Of a DNA stretch of 64,000 nucleotides, positions 37,201 through 44,888 are shown piece by piece. Made by a program: the position numbers and the translations under genes. The stretch comes from an uncultured Tenacibaculum sp. (GTDB lineage: Bacteria; Bacteroidota; Bacteroidia; Flavobacteriales; Flavobacteriaceae), in contig CANMWK010000001.1 of assembly GCA_947501615.1 (NCBI GenBank), positions 434,001-498,000 on the forward strand. The letters are read 5' to 3'. Numbering within the stretch: position 1 is the first letter of the stretch; each line of letters starts with the position of its first letter. The notes under the pieces are model-generated. The model had not been told where the DNA came from. It was given only the letters and a program-made list of their open reading frames with translations, and ran no database searches.

Positions 37201-37372
37201 ATTTACATTGAATAAATGTTGATTCTCCGTCTATATTTTCAATATCAATGTCTTCAATACCTTCAACTGTCACTTTTCTTGTTAAATCTCCTTGATTTAA
37301 AATCTCTAGTATGGTTTTATCAAATTGATAATAATAACCTGCAATTGTATGTTCAGCACTTCTTTTACTCAT
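34259..37372 (-). CDS. Cap4/DUF4297-like nuclease fused to HerA-type ATPase (probable phage defence)
   Basis: A 1037-residue protein from the ATG at 37372. The frame continues to 37444, but that would start upstream of the likely -7 box and lacks similarity. Residues 1-220 look like a PD-(D/E)xK nuclease of the Cap4/DUF4297 kind: 'HTIAGYYYQFDKTILEIL', 'VEGIEDIDIEN' and 'TFIQCKYHS' (QxK). About 445-540 is a HAS-barrel ('NSILVEVTKP', 'LGSFVKI'). The HerA ATPase follows with Walker A 'GSSGSGKS' at about 596-603, Walker B 'LLVYEEAHNYVP', and 'SQRPSEISETIFSQCNSFVVMRLTNPTDQNYI'. Separate DUF4297 and HerA genes are a known anti-phage pair; here both parts are in one chain, with a small partner gene. 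Confidence 0.82.
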   Translation of the reverse strand: MSKRSAEHTIAGYYYQFDKTILEILNQGDLTRKVTVEGIEDIDIENIDGESTFIQCKYHSTARYVPSKIKEPIQLLLKEYKKAIDAGKTDLKFVLYAHFKENQEALNKKLEDKKLKESELDFLKKDFLSGTKKDKEGKKVNYSVHTDLGMSDEDLKKFIVNLEIDIDAGDIDQQGKSVIDIIKSNFNNCSNREAEYYYNNALKIIFKLATKKSLEERQVTKGEFIKAIDNKKFLFNKWYAHLRGKKQYLEYVKWELKKLRVLTTNKYKFLFIGKDFLSEESKISFEDLTKNIIDEYFQIGKSFSTKSKVWTIVLDCDVEKFGSYKKRLHNAHIKPWGRSTSAGFDITLFNEEPVINTNKNDRISKKSYDIRLMTFDDFNENQDKIRNINSVLFFSNQDYQEYFGLNSETKVPFDISIIEPDNNLNSLADIDSIFQEVVSGNDYLRIVGIQPNSILVEVTKPNTFKDKNENFSLGSFVKITDDDNNAIIGMLQSYKIKDINDIENETLERKEPSFILDIQPMGYLKDNEFKRGGQEITIPPSDVSIADTALLKDIFSINTDKLNESIFSFGTLSYDDEVDISLDGNNFFNKHIALVGSSGSGKSCTVAQILHSGIKQTKEQKEANQKNNSRVIIFDLHGEYKEAFSGCNYLPVDKLKLPYWLLNGGELAGLFVDSGESNHHNQYHQLKNAIVLNKIKHNPNKKIDFDTPAYFSLNEVINYIKNINGSTVYYKDGKTYFAVLPATSLIEYDENKLWERINFENSTGNSKHPDFELKVSKFGGFNGEFDRFISRLESRQSDNRLDFIIKKGEQNKTDELSNIIKQFLGFKEDNTTSNVTVIDLSGISFDVLSVAVSLISRLMFNFMYYAKKIHTSQDIENPILLVYEEAHNYVPKHNDVKYRGVKESIERIAKEGRKYGVSAMIVSQRPSEISETIFSQCNSFVVMRLTNPTDQNYIKKLMPDSVSSISENLSGLESREALVLGSSIPMPTIIRVNELADYKKPKSTDVDFMDKWKENWNELDMISDIIDEMIIPEITEE

Positions 37373-37432
37373 CTTAATAGTAGTTTTTTTAGCAATAAAA
37401 AGAAACAAAAATTTTGTTCTTATGTAGTTACT

Positions 37433-37440
37433 CAAATATA
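37433..37440 (-). promoter_or_regulatory. Probable -7 element of the nuclease-HerA operon
   Basis: Read on the minus strand, TATATTTG matches TAnnTTTG exactly and lies 60 bases ahead of the ATG at 37372. It supports that start over the upstream ATG at 37444. No TTG at the right spacing was found. Confidence 0.45.
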
Positions 37441-37501
37441 ACAAATATTATAGATGTTAATTTATGGAAACCCGTAATTAATAGAAAGTTATAACTAATA
37501 A

Positions 37502-37602
37502 ACCCATTCCATACACATTACCACTTCACTCCTATCGTCGTTTCGGGCAAAGCGTATTCCATTACATTTTTTAAGAAGCTTTAAAAAAGAAAAAATCAAG
37601 TA
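37502..37602. repeat. Repeat X, copy a
   Basis: Starts CATTCCATACACATT (37505), then CACTTCACTCCTA, TCGTCG, GGCAAAGCGTATTCCATTAC and a purine-rich tail ending near 37602. It matches 40922-41022 over about 100 bases with few changes. It lies upstream of the nuclease-HerA operon and is followed on the right by repeat R copy 2. Confidence 0.75.
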
Positions 37603-37663
37603 ACTGTTTGTATATATAAAACGCTTTTTACCAAAGCAAAGTGTACATAACGAAGAACATTAT

Positions 37664-37797
37664 AGTTCAAAATATATAATATAAGTAAAATGGCGAATAC
37701 TGCGTATTTAACATATATGTTAAAGTCTTTTTATGACACGTTAAGTTTATATGATATTCTCGTTGTAATTTTTTCAGTAGCTTTTCGTTAAGTTTTG
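37664..37797. repeat. Repeat R, copy 2
   Basis: Shares with copy 1 the stretch ATAAGTAAAATGGCGAATAC, then GTATTTAACAT, and later GACACGTTAAGTTTAT and GATATTCTCGTTG. The inner hairpin of copy 1 is reduced here to the perfect 18-base palindrome TTTAACATATATGTTAAA (37707-37724). It separates the nuclease-HerA module from the two-component module. Confidence 0.75.
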
Positions 37798-37853
37798 CCA
37801 CCGCTATCTGGGTAAAAACGCACGCTCTATTTTACATAATAGTTTAAATACTT

Positions 37854-38606
37854 TCATTTATCAATCCATTGTCTAAAATCCTTGGTTGTTGCAGTACTCG
37901 TAATTAAAGAATTAGATAAACCTTTTACCTTTATTGATAATCTATTTTTACTGTAGGATACTATTTTTTCTATAAAAGTAATGTTCACTATATAGCTTCT
38001 GTTTATTCTAAAAAAATGTTCTGGATTCAACTCACTACATAATAAGCCTATAGATTTTGAGATACTGTGTAACTCAGCATTAGTATCTTTGAATTTACAA
38101 AAATCCCCACAGGCTTCTATATAACAAACATCTTCAGTATTTACGAGTTTTATACCTTCAGGTTTTTTTATAGCAAATCGTTTTTTGTAACTACTTTTTT
38201 GTTCTATAACAGCTTTAAATTGTTGAAAAAAATCTTTTTCGTTGAACTTTTTATGAAATAAACTTTGATACTTATTTAGTGCTTCATCAATATCTTTTTG
38301 AGCATAAGGTTTTAAAATATAAGCAATTCCGTTAGTTTTAAATGCTTGTAACAAATGTTCATCAAAGGCAGTACAAAAAATTATTGGTGTTGAAACTTTA
38401 ATTGAATTGAAAATATCGAATGACATCCCTCCTATTATTTTAATATCAGATAATATCAAATCATAACTCATTTTTTCAAGATATGATATGGATTCATTCA
38501 CAGAGCGTGTATGAGTATATTCAAAATCTGATTGTAAAGATTCAGTGACATAAGCAAATAACTTTTTAAATGCTGGAGTTTCATCTTCTATAATTAGAAT
38601 ATTCAT
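37854..38606 (-). CDS. LytTR-family response regulator
   Basis: A 250-residue protein with a receiver domain (1-125; phospho-acceptor Asp54 in 'LILSDIKIIGG', 'IIFCTAFDEHLLQAF', 'YILKPYAQKDI') and a C-terminal LytTR DNA-binding domain (about 145-250; 'VCYIEACGDFCKFKD', 'FFRINRSYIVNITFIEKIVS'). It is 16 bases after the partner histidine kinase. The target genes are not evident, though LytTR regulators often control neighbours, here perhaps the serine hydrolase upstream. It is the last gene of its repeat-bounded module. Confidence 0.93.
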   Translation of the reverse strand: MNILIIEDETPAFKKLFAYVTESLQSDFEYTHTRSVNESISYLEKMSYDLILSDIKIIGGMSFDIFNSIKVSTPIIFCTAFDEHLLQAFKTNGIAYILKPYAQKDIDEALNKYQSLFHKKFNEKDFFQQFKAVIEQKSSYKKRFAIKKPEGIKLVNTEDVCYIEACGDFCKFKDTNAELHSISKSIGLLCSELNPEHFFRINRSYIVNITFIEKIVSYSKNRLSIKVKGLSNSLITSTATTKDFRQWIDK

Positions 38607-38622
38607 ATGTTCTTAATACTTT

Positions 38623-39627
38623 TTAGTCTACAATTTTTAACAATGGTAATGTTATCACAAACTCATTTTCAGATTCCTCAATCTCAATCATCTTGTCTGA
38701 AAGTAATTCATAACGCTTTTTTAAACTTTTTAATCCTGTACCAAAAGATTCATTTGCTTCTTTTGGTTTAGAAATAGTATTGATAACCTTAACATCTTTA
38801 TTATCAATTTTAATTGTTGTAACAATTACCCTATTATTTTCGGGTTGGTTGTGTTTAACAATATTTTCCAACGCCGTTAATAATACGCCACTTGGTAAGT
38901 ATTTATCTGTAACAACGTTTTCTTCTTGTATACTAAATTGATAGTCGTTTTCAAATCGTGTTTCAATAAGATAAATATAGTTTTTAGCCAATACTATTTC
39001 ATCTTCTAAACTCACAATGTCTTCTTCATTTGTTTTTATTAAATAACGATATAAAGAAGCTAGGTTTGAAACATACTCTTTTATCTTTTCTTTAGGTGAA
39101 TAATCAACAAGTGCATCAATAGTATTCAAACTATTGTATAAAAAGTGAGGATTAAATTGAGACCTTAATAGCCTTAATTCTAGCTCTTTTTGAGTATTCT
39201 TTAATTCAATATTATCAATCTTATTATCGTAATAATTTTTACCAAATACAAAACCCATTAGGAAAAAACCATCTGCAGATCTTCTAAAATTTTGAATAAG
39301 CATAATGTTGAAAGACGGCATTTTCCAACGCGGATTTGCAGTATAATAATCCCTTAACATATCTATAAAACCAATTATTTCCACTAAAAAAAAACCAAGT
39401 AAAATAAAAATAATATAGCTTTTTTTTATGATTAAAAATTCATTGATTAACCATTTAGAAACAAAAATTAGTGCTAGATTTTTAACAACCATTCCTATCC
39501 ATCCTGTCCAGATTTCAAATAGCGAATAATTCTCAACATTCCACCGATATAATAACCAAACTGTAGCTCCTATAAAATATATTCCAATAAATTTATAATC
39601 AGATTTAGTGAACTTTATATTGTTCAT
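38623..39627 (-). CDS. LytS/YehU-like sensor histidine kinase
   Basis: A 334-residue membrane kinase with four hydrophobic segments in residues 12-128, a short coiled linker, then the His_kinase core: 'LRSQFNPHFLYNSLNTIDALVDYSP' with phospho-acceptor His161, and an ATPase domain ('VLLTALENIVKHNQ', 'FGTGLKSLKKRYELL'). No dedicated sensor domain is seen, so the membrane part must sense. It forms a two-component system with the LytTR regulator just downstream. It resembles the second pair at 59402-61086 in design, but the proteins differ clearly. Confidence 0.92.
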   Translation of the reverse strand: MNNIKFTKSDYKFIGIYFIGATVWLLYRWNVENYSLFEIWTGWIGMVVKNLALIFVSKWLINEFLIIKKSYIIFILLGFFLVEIIGFIDMLRDYYTANPRWKMPSFNIMLIQNFRRSADGFFLMGFVFGKNYYDNKIDNIELKNTQKELELRLLRSQFNPHFLYNSLNTIDALVDYSPKEKIKEYVSNLASLYRYLIKTNEEDIVSLEDEIVLAKNYIYLIETRFENDYQFSIQEENVVTDKYLPSGVLLTALENIVKHNQPENNRVIVTTIKIDNKDVKVINTISKPKEANESFGTGLKSLKKRYELLSDKMIEIEESENEFVITLPLLKIVD

Positions 39628-39681
39628 TTTTATTTTTTTTAGATCAGAACAAGATAATACTTATTGTTAACTATAAATTAG

Positions 39682-40779
39682 CTACGGAGTCATCAAATAT
39701 TGAAGAAATACCATTGGAAGTTGTGATTGGTTTGCGTTTGTAAACATCACATAACCCCATTTTGATTCGGGTTCAATAACAAAAATACTAGTATAACCAG
39801 CATTGTTACCACCATGTCCATAAGCTGACCCAAAGGGCAAAGTAACTTTTGCAAACCCAAGTGTCCAGTCTGTAACACCTAATTGTTTTTGAGGATGTCC
39901 ATCGGGCAAAGTAAATTGAGTTTTAAAAAGCTCGTCATAACCTTCTTTGGATAACCCTTCTTTATTAATTAAAGCAATTAACCATTTAGAAAAATCTAAA
40001 GCTTCTGAATGTATGGAAAATGCCGAGCCAAATATTTTTGGATCATCATCTTCGCCAACAACTTTTCCATCTTTGTATCCCTTTGCTTTATTCTTCATAT
40101 TATACGAATCTTGAATAAATTTTGTGTACTTCAGATTTAACATAGAAGCGACTCGATCTTGGTATATTTTTTCTAAACCAGCATCGTCTGTTTTTAAAAT
40201 ATGTGCTAAAACTTTAGCTAAGTACTGATACCCTTCTCCAGAATATTGAAAGGCAGTTCCTGGTTCAAACGATATAAACAATTTATTTTCTTTATAGTCT
40301 GATCTCCAGTTAGGAAACCCTGTTGTATGAGTAAGCACCATTCTAGCTGTTATTTTTTTGTAGCGCTCATCGTGAGCAATAGCTTCATAAGGTAAATATT
40401 CGTAAAGAGGTTTATCTAAATCTATTATTCCTTCTTCTATAAAACCCATAATAAAATATGCAAATAATGGCTTTGAAAGCGAAGCTCCTTCAAATAGGGT
40501 GCTCTTTGAAACTTGTTTCTCTTCACCTATATCTGCATATCCTTTTGTTAAGTGATAGACAACCTTGCCGTCATTAATAAGTGCCAAAGACAAGCCTGGT
40601 ACATCAAATGTTTTCATTTGTGATTCAATAAATGCTTCAATTGAATCGGTGGAAACTTCATTACCAATAAGATTTTTCAAGGTGTTTTTAGTGCCTTTTT
40701 CTTGCCCATATACTTGATTTTGGAATATGGACATAATAATTAAGAAAGTAACTAGAAATAATTTACGAGTAAATGACAT
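39682..40779 (-). CDS. Secreted serine hydrolase, beta-lactamase/class C fold
   Basis: A 365-residue exported protein (signal peptide to about residue 26, NQVYGQ). The SxxK motif is intact as Ser100-Lys103 in 'FEGASLSKPLFAY'. The second motif is 'FQYSGEGYQYL' (Tyr179), and the third is 'GHGGNNAGYTS'. Members are peptidases or esterases and only rarely beta-lactamases. It lies 54 bases ahead of the histidine kinase gene in the same direction, so the two-component system may be co-transcribed with it. It differs from the degenerate relative at 57947 in having all catalytic residues. Confidence 0.9.
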   Translation of the reverse strand: MSFTRKLFLVTFLIIMSIFQNQVYGQEKGTKNTLKNLIGNEVSTDSIEAFIESQMKTFDVPGLSLALINDGKVVYHLTKGYADIGEEKQVSKSTLFEGASLSKPLFAYFIMGFIEEGIIDLDKPLYEYLPYEAIAHDERYKKITARMVLTHTTGFPNWRSDYKENKLFISFEPGTAFQYSGEGYQYLAKVLAHILKTDDAGLEKIYQDRVASMLNLKYTKFIQDSYNMKNKAKGYKDGKVVGEDDDPKIFGSAFSIHSEALDFSKWLIALINKEGLSKEGYDELFKTQFTLPDGHPQKQLGVTDWTLGFAKVTLPFGSAYGHGGNNAGYTSIFVIEPESKWGYVMFTNANQSQLPMVFLQYLMTP

Positions 40780-40921
40780 AACTGTTCGTTTTTTGATATT
40801 AGGCTTGCAAGGTGAGCTAATTCAAAAAATAATGGAAGTATAAAAAGCTAAACAGGGAGAATAAACAGTTTAGATAGTATAAAATTTAGTTTAGAAGTAA
40901 TTTAATACTACTATTTGTAAA

Positions 40922-41022
40922 CGCATTCCATACACATTCCCACTTCACTCCTACCGTCGCTTCAGGCAAAGCGTATTCCATTACATTTTTAAAGAAGTTT
41001 TTAGAAAGAAAAAAATCCAAGA
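40922..41022. repeat. Repeat X, copy b
   Basis: Matches copy a (37502-37602) closely, with the same order of blocks CATTCCATACACATT, CACTTCACTCCTA, GGCAAAGCGTATTCCATTAC. It lies upstream of the serine hydrolase gene and, as with copy a, is followed on the right by repeat R. Confidence 0.75.
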
Positions 41023-41065
41023 AAATTGGGTTAAAGAACTTCGCTCAGGATAAACTCCACGCAGA

Positions 41066-41155
41066 ACATTATAGTACAAATATATTGTTATAAGTAAAAT
41101 GGCGAATACTGTGTATTTAACATAATTGTAGATATAACTAACAAGTTAAGTTTAT
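41066..41155. repeat. Repeat R, copy 3
   Basis: Matches 32782-32857 of copy 1 in 75 of 76 bases, then ends with AAGTTAAGTTTATT. It lacks the right arm, so the long hairpin of copy 1 cannot form. It separates the two-component module from the restriction-modification module. The remaining 41156-41399 is AT-rich and holds no gene that I can see. Confidence 0.75.
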
Positions 41156-41399
41156 TATTTATAAAAATAAATACATTGAGTCTTTAAGCATCCATTTTTA
41201 ATGATTTATTATTTTAAATTATGCGATTCTCAGTAATATTCATTATGAATATTGGAATAGTAAAAATACTTTAACTTGTTAAGGTTAATATGATTTTAAG
41301 TTAAGCCTATAAAATATGTACACTTACATTGTTTTTAAAAATTTTCAGAATGTATTTTAAGTATTTAGATCCTATTTAAGATAATAATTAAAATTCTGG

Positions 41400-42581
41400 T
41401 TAACTTAATAAGTTATAAGTACTACTTGGAGGAAATAATAAATCTAAACTATTGGGCTTTATTTTAAACAATGGTCCTTTTTCAACTACTTTTCCTTTTG
41501 AATTTCTTTTTATTAAGTGGTCTAAAGTGATAATTCCCTGCTCCAGTAATAAGTCAAACTGTGAGACTATTGGCTTCTTAGTATGTTCAACTTGTTTATA
41601 TAGGAAATACTCCTTTCCATCATCATAGATTGTATCAGCAGCAACCCAGAAAGTTTCTTTATGTTTTTCAAGTAATCTGGAGTGCAATTTATCCAGAGTC
41701 CAAACTACAAAGTCCCCTATTCCTTTTTGATTTGAGTTTTCAATAAGTTGATTTAAGTCTGAATCAACTTTTAAAGTTAATCCTTGTGAATTGATCGTTT
41801 TTGCAGAAACTGTACAGTATAATTTAAAATCTTCATCTCTCCAATAACCAAATGCATCTAATATTTCTGAAGAACTTTTGAAGTTACTTAATTTCCAATT
41901 AGGAACTTGCGCAAATAAATTTTTCCTATTTCCTTTATTTGCTCTAAATGACTTTAATTCAATACCTTTGTAATCAGGAAGTTTTGAAGAATTTATATCA
42001 ATACCCAATGCAGTTTCTAATGTCCTTCCTACAGAAGTATCTGCATTTACCATTGATAATATTGGCCCACCTTTAGCTAGGTTAATTAACATATTTAATA
42101 ATTCAGTTGAAACTGCATTCTCGATAAAATTAATCTCGTTAATTAGTTCTTGTAAAGGGTTTACAATAGAAGAATTAATTAATTGTTCTATAGGTAATTG
42201 TGTTATATTTAGAACATGTAATTTATTCTCAAAAGCTATTAACGCCAAAATATCGTTTGGATTAGAATATCTAGTTAATCCACTAAACCATATTCTAGGG
42301 TCTCCTTTTTTTGTTTTTGGTCTATACAAAGAAGTTCTTGATTTATTTACTTTATCAGTTTCATAAATGAGAGCATCAATTATTATTTTGCTTTCTGGAC
42401 CTTGAGCTTGTAGATTATAATCGTGAAAATTATTTTTTCTTAAATAATTTCTTACTGTTCCAGTTGCATCCATAATAGACTTCTTAAGGCCATTTGCAGT
42501 AGGTTCAATTAATGTTAAAGAGATTGAATTTTCAGTTAAAATTTTAAGTTTCTCTTCTTCTTGATTAGTTAGTATTCTCAT
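41400..42581 (-). CDS. MvaI/BcnI-family type II restriction endonuclease
   Basis: A 393-residue endonuclease. The central segment 'ADTSVGRTLETALGIDINSSKLPDYKGIELKSFR' is the signature of MvaI/BcnI-like enzymes and contains the catalytic set Asp203, Glu208-x-Lys210. The N-terminal half carries 'PESKIIIDALIYE' and 'RIWFSGLTRYSNPNDILALI', seen in related proteins. Enzymes of the group act as monomers on CC-N-GG or CC-W-GG sites; the exact site here is unknown. Its start overlaps the methylase stop by four bases (42578-42581), so the methylase is made first, which protects host DNA. Confidence 0.85.
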   Translation of the reverse strand: MRILTNQEEEKLKILTENSISLTLIEPTANGLKKSIMDATGTVRNYLRKNNFHDYNLQAQGPESKIIIDALIYETDKVNKSRTSLYRPKTKKGDPRIWFSGLTRYSNPNDILALIAFENKLHVLNITQLPIEQLINSSIVNPLQELINEINFIENAVSTELLNMLINLAKGGPILSMVNADTSVGRTLETALGIDINSSKLPDYKGIELKSFRANKGNRKNLFAQVPNWKLSNFKSSSEILDAFGYWRDEDFKLYCTVSAKTINSQGLTLKVDSDLNQLIENSNQKGIGDFVVWTLDKLHSRLLEKHKETFWVAADTIYDDGKEYFLYKQVEHTKKPIVSQFDLLLEQGIITLDHLIKRNSKGKVVEKGPLFKIKPNSLDLLFPPSSTYNLLS

Positions 42582-44794
42582 TTAATATTTTTCAAGATTT
42601 CAGTTGCTATTGCTCTTGCCATAAGTGGAGGAACAGCATTACCAACTAATGTATATTGTGGTAACTCAGTCTTTCTATTATTTCCACCTGTAGAACGTTT
42701 TCCTTGAAAAACAAAAGAGTCATCGAAAGATTGCAATCTAGCCATTTCTCTTACTGTTAATGCTCTTGGAGAATTATAGTGTATGTAATCATCTGGAATT
42801 GTCATAACTGTTGGACTTTGACTATATGGTTTTAATACATTATAGTTTCTTTTTTTTGACGACAAGCCACATTTATTTAACTCAGCTTGTGCATTTTTAT
42901 AACCACCTTCTTTTAAAATAATATCAAGTCGTTTTATTACATCTTTACCTTGATTACTAGTCTTATGATTATGAAGTACATCAAACACTTTTTCGCCATT
43001 ATTTAAAGCTTCTACGTTTTTTACATAAAATGGCTTTTTAGCTTTTGTAAATCTGCTGCCATTTAATCTTCCTTTTTTACTCCAATCTGCAAATGTTTTT
43101 CCTTTTGATTTTAGTGGTTTCCCATCAATTGAACGAGTTTTTAATAAACTCTTCATTTTTTTAGCAGTTCCATTATACTGTTTAGAAATATCAACTAATT
43201 GATAAAGATGAGCTTCTTCATTATTTCCAATAAAATCTAAATCGTACAATGCTTCAAATACAGTAACTTTATTTTCATCCGTTACAGTTGCAGGAATTTC
43301 AGAAATGAATTTTTGATCTTTTCTGCATCCTATAAATAATACCCTTTCTCTATTTTGCGGAACTCCATAATTTGAAGAATCTGCAACAAATGGAGCTTCA
43401 ATTCTGTAAAGCCTTATATCATTTATAATGATATCTAATTCTTTGCTTTGTTTGGTATTGCAATAATCACGAATCAACGTAAGACAATCATCTATATTTA
43501 ACACATAAATTTTTAATGCTTGGATAATATCATTGCAGGATTTTTCAAAGTCTTTAGTTATATTTAATCTACTAAAAGCTTCCTCTATTTTATTGATAAT
43601 TTCATTCGAATCTATATCAGTTAGAAATTGAGTGAATGAATCCACAAAATAATCATTATCAATATTACAAAAATCTTTTTCTCTTATAATGTCACGCTTT
43701 AATTTTTCCCATTTCTTATTTCTAACTAACAAATTGAATCCGTGTCTGATAGTACTTATTCTTTTATCGGTTTTACTTGTTTTATAGTCTACAATATCTG
43801 GTGTTAATTTTTTAAATTTAGAATCTATGCTTTTTATATAGACTTCTTTAAATTCTTCTGCTTTTAAATCAGTATACTGCTCAATTTCAATTCTCTTGAC
43901 TAAACAATTCAAAAGAAACTCATTTTCCAAATTAGTTTTCTTTAATGATTTAATGAAAGTTGTTAACCTTGGGATTTCTTTAATGTCAACAATAGAGTTA
44001 ATTTCTTTCAGAATTAATTCTTTAATTTTTCCTTTCTCTTTTGTTAGAATTCCTTTTACATTCTCCATTATAAAATATTTCGGTTGAAGTACTTTAATAA
44101 CTTCTAAATAATGAGAAAATAAATCGTCTTTTTTATCAAATTTCTTTCTTTTTCCTGCTAAACTAAAACTCTGACAAGGAGGTCCACCACAAACAACATC
44201 AATAGTTTTATCTTTAGTTTTTGATAATAAATTGTCTAAAAAGTCAGGTTCTGTAATGTCTTGACATAAAAAACCAACATCTAAACCTAATTGGTGATTA
44301 TAACGCACAACGTGTGTTAATTCTGAATTTTCATTAATATCATTTGCTAAAATAAAATCAAAGAATTTATTATTGTGTTCAGCTTGAATAAAGCCTTCAC
44401 TAAATCCACCAGCTCCTGCAAATAAATCTATAAAAGTGAATGGTTTTCCATAAAGAGACACTTGTTCTCTAACTATATTAACATTGTGGTCTTCTTTATA
44501 AGCTTTGACAAAAGCTGTTAGTTTTGACTTTATCTCTTTATTCGTGTAACTCTTTTTATACGGTTTATTAAATAACTCTTCTGCCCTATTTTTTAAATAA
44601 CCTAAATAATGATTTATTTCTGTAACTCTTTCTGCGTTATCTTTTACAAGTTGAGTTTCTTTATTGAAATTTTCTGGTTTTACTTTTTCTCCTGTAGATA
44701 ATTTTATTTGTTCAGAATTACAATTAATTCTTAAATGAATTGGAGCAAATCCTTTTTTATCAGTTTTATCGAGATAGAAATTTATAGTAGCCAT
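42578..44794 (-). CDS. C5-cytosine DNA methyltransferase with N-terminal integrase-type arm domain
   Basis: A 738-residue protein from the ATG at 44794; the frame reaches 44860 but passes through the promoter. Residues 1-100 ('MATINFYLDKTDKKGFAPIH', 'QIKLSTGEKVKPENFNKETQ', 'EINHYLGYLKNRAEELF') look like the arm DNA-binding domain of Bacteroidota tyrosine recombinases. The methylase follows: motif I 'FIDLFAGAGGFSEG', motif IV 'GGPPCQSFS' (nucleophile Cys207), motif VI 'FIMENVKGIL', motif VIII 'VPQNRERVLFIGC', and motif X 'YTLVGNAVPPLMARAIA'. Between VI and VIII lie over 200 extra residues, mostly helical. It pairs with the endonuclease downstream. Confidence 0.88.
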   Translation of the reverse strand: MATINFYLDKTDKKGFAPIHLRINCNSEQIKLSTGEKVKPENFNKETQLVKDNAERVTEINHYLGYLKNRAEELFNKPYKKSYTNKEIKSKLTAFVKAYKEDHNVNIVREQVSLYGKPFTFIDLFAGAGGFSEGFIQAEHNNKFFDFILANDINENSELTHVVRYNHQLGLDVGFLCQDITEPDFLDNLLSKTKDKTIDVVCGGPPCQSFSLAGKRKKFDKKDDLFSHYLEVIKVLQPKYFIMENVKGILTKEKGKIKELILKEINSIVDIKEIPRLTTFIKSLKKTNLENEFLLNCLVKRIEIEQYTDLKAEEFKEVYIKSIDSKFKKLTPDIVDYKTSKTDKRISTIRHGFNLLVRNKKWEKLKRDIIREKDFCNIDNDYFVDSFTQFLTDIDSNEIINKIEEAFSRLNITKDFEKSCNDIIQALKIYVLNIDDCLTLIRDYCNTKQSKELDIIINDIRLYRIEAPFVADSSNYGVPQNRERVLFIGCRKDQKFISEIPATVTDENKVTVFEALYDLDFIGNNEEAHLYQLVDISKQYNGTAKKMKSLLKTRSIDGKPLKSKGKTFADWSKKGRLNGSRFTKAKKPFYVKNVEALNNGEKVFDVLHNHKTSNQGKDVIKRLDIILKEGGYKNAQAELNKCGLSSKKRNYNVLKPYSQSPTVMTIPDDYIHYNSPRALTVREMARLQSFDDSFVFQGKRSTGGNNRKTELPQYTLVGNAVPPLMARAIATEILKNIK

Positions 44795-44803
44795 ATTGTT
44801 TTT

Positions 44804-44857
44804 GCGGACGTTTTTACGGACACGGACAAAATTACGGACACTTTTAATATAATCCAA
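44804..44857 (-). promoter_or_regulatory. Promoter of the restriction-modification operon with four CGGAC repeats
   Basis: On the minus strand, TAATTTTG (44827-44834) fits the -7 consensus TAnnTTTG, and TTG (44855-44857) lies 20 bases upstream as the -33 element. Four direct CGGAC copies start at 44805, 44817, 44823 and 44835, i.e. at spacings of 12, 6 and 12 bases. They flank and touch the -7 box. This layout fits an operator for auto-control, possibly bound by the methylase's own arm domain. Confidence 0.65.
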
Positions 44858-44888
44858 CAATAATTTAAAGTTTTTATTAAATCACTTC

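Noticed and set aside
34259..37372. VirB4/FtsK-type conjugation ATPase
   Set aside because: The HAS-barrel, the EEAH Walker B and the C-terminal motifs are those of HerA, and no conjugation or relaxase gene is nearby.
37373..37444. Upstream ATG for the nuclease-HerA gene
   Set aside because: It would place the start ahead of the likely -7 box at 37433-37440, and the extra residues have no domain similarity. The ATG at 37372 is preferred.
44795..44860. Upstream ATG for the methylase
   Set aside because: The extra 22 codons run through the -7 box and the CGGAC repeats. The ATG at 44794 gives the normal arm-domain N-terminus MATINFYL.
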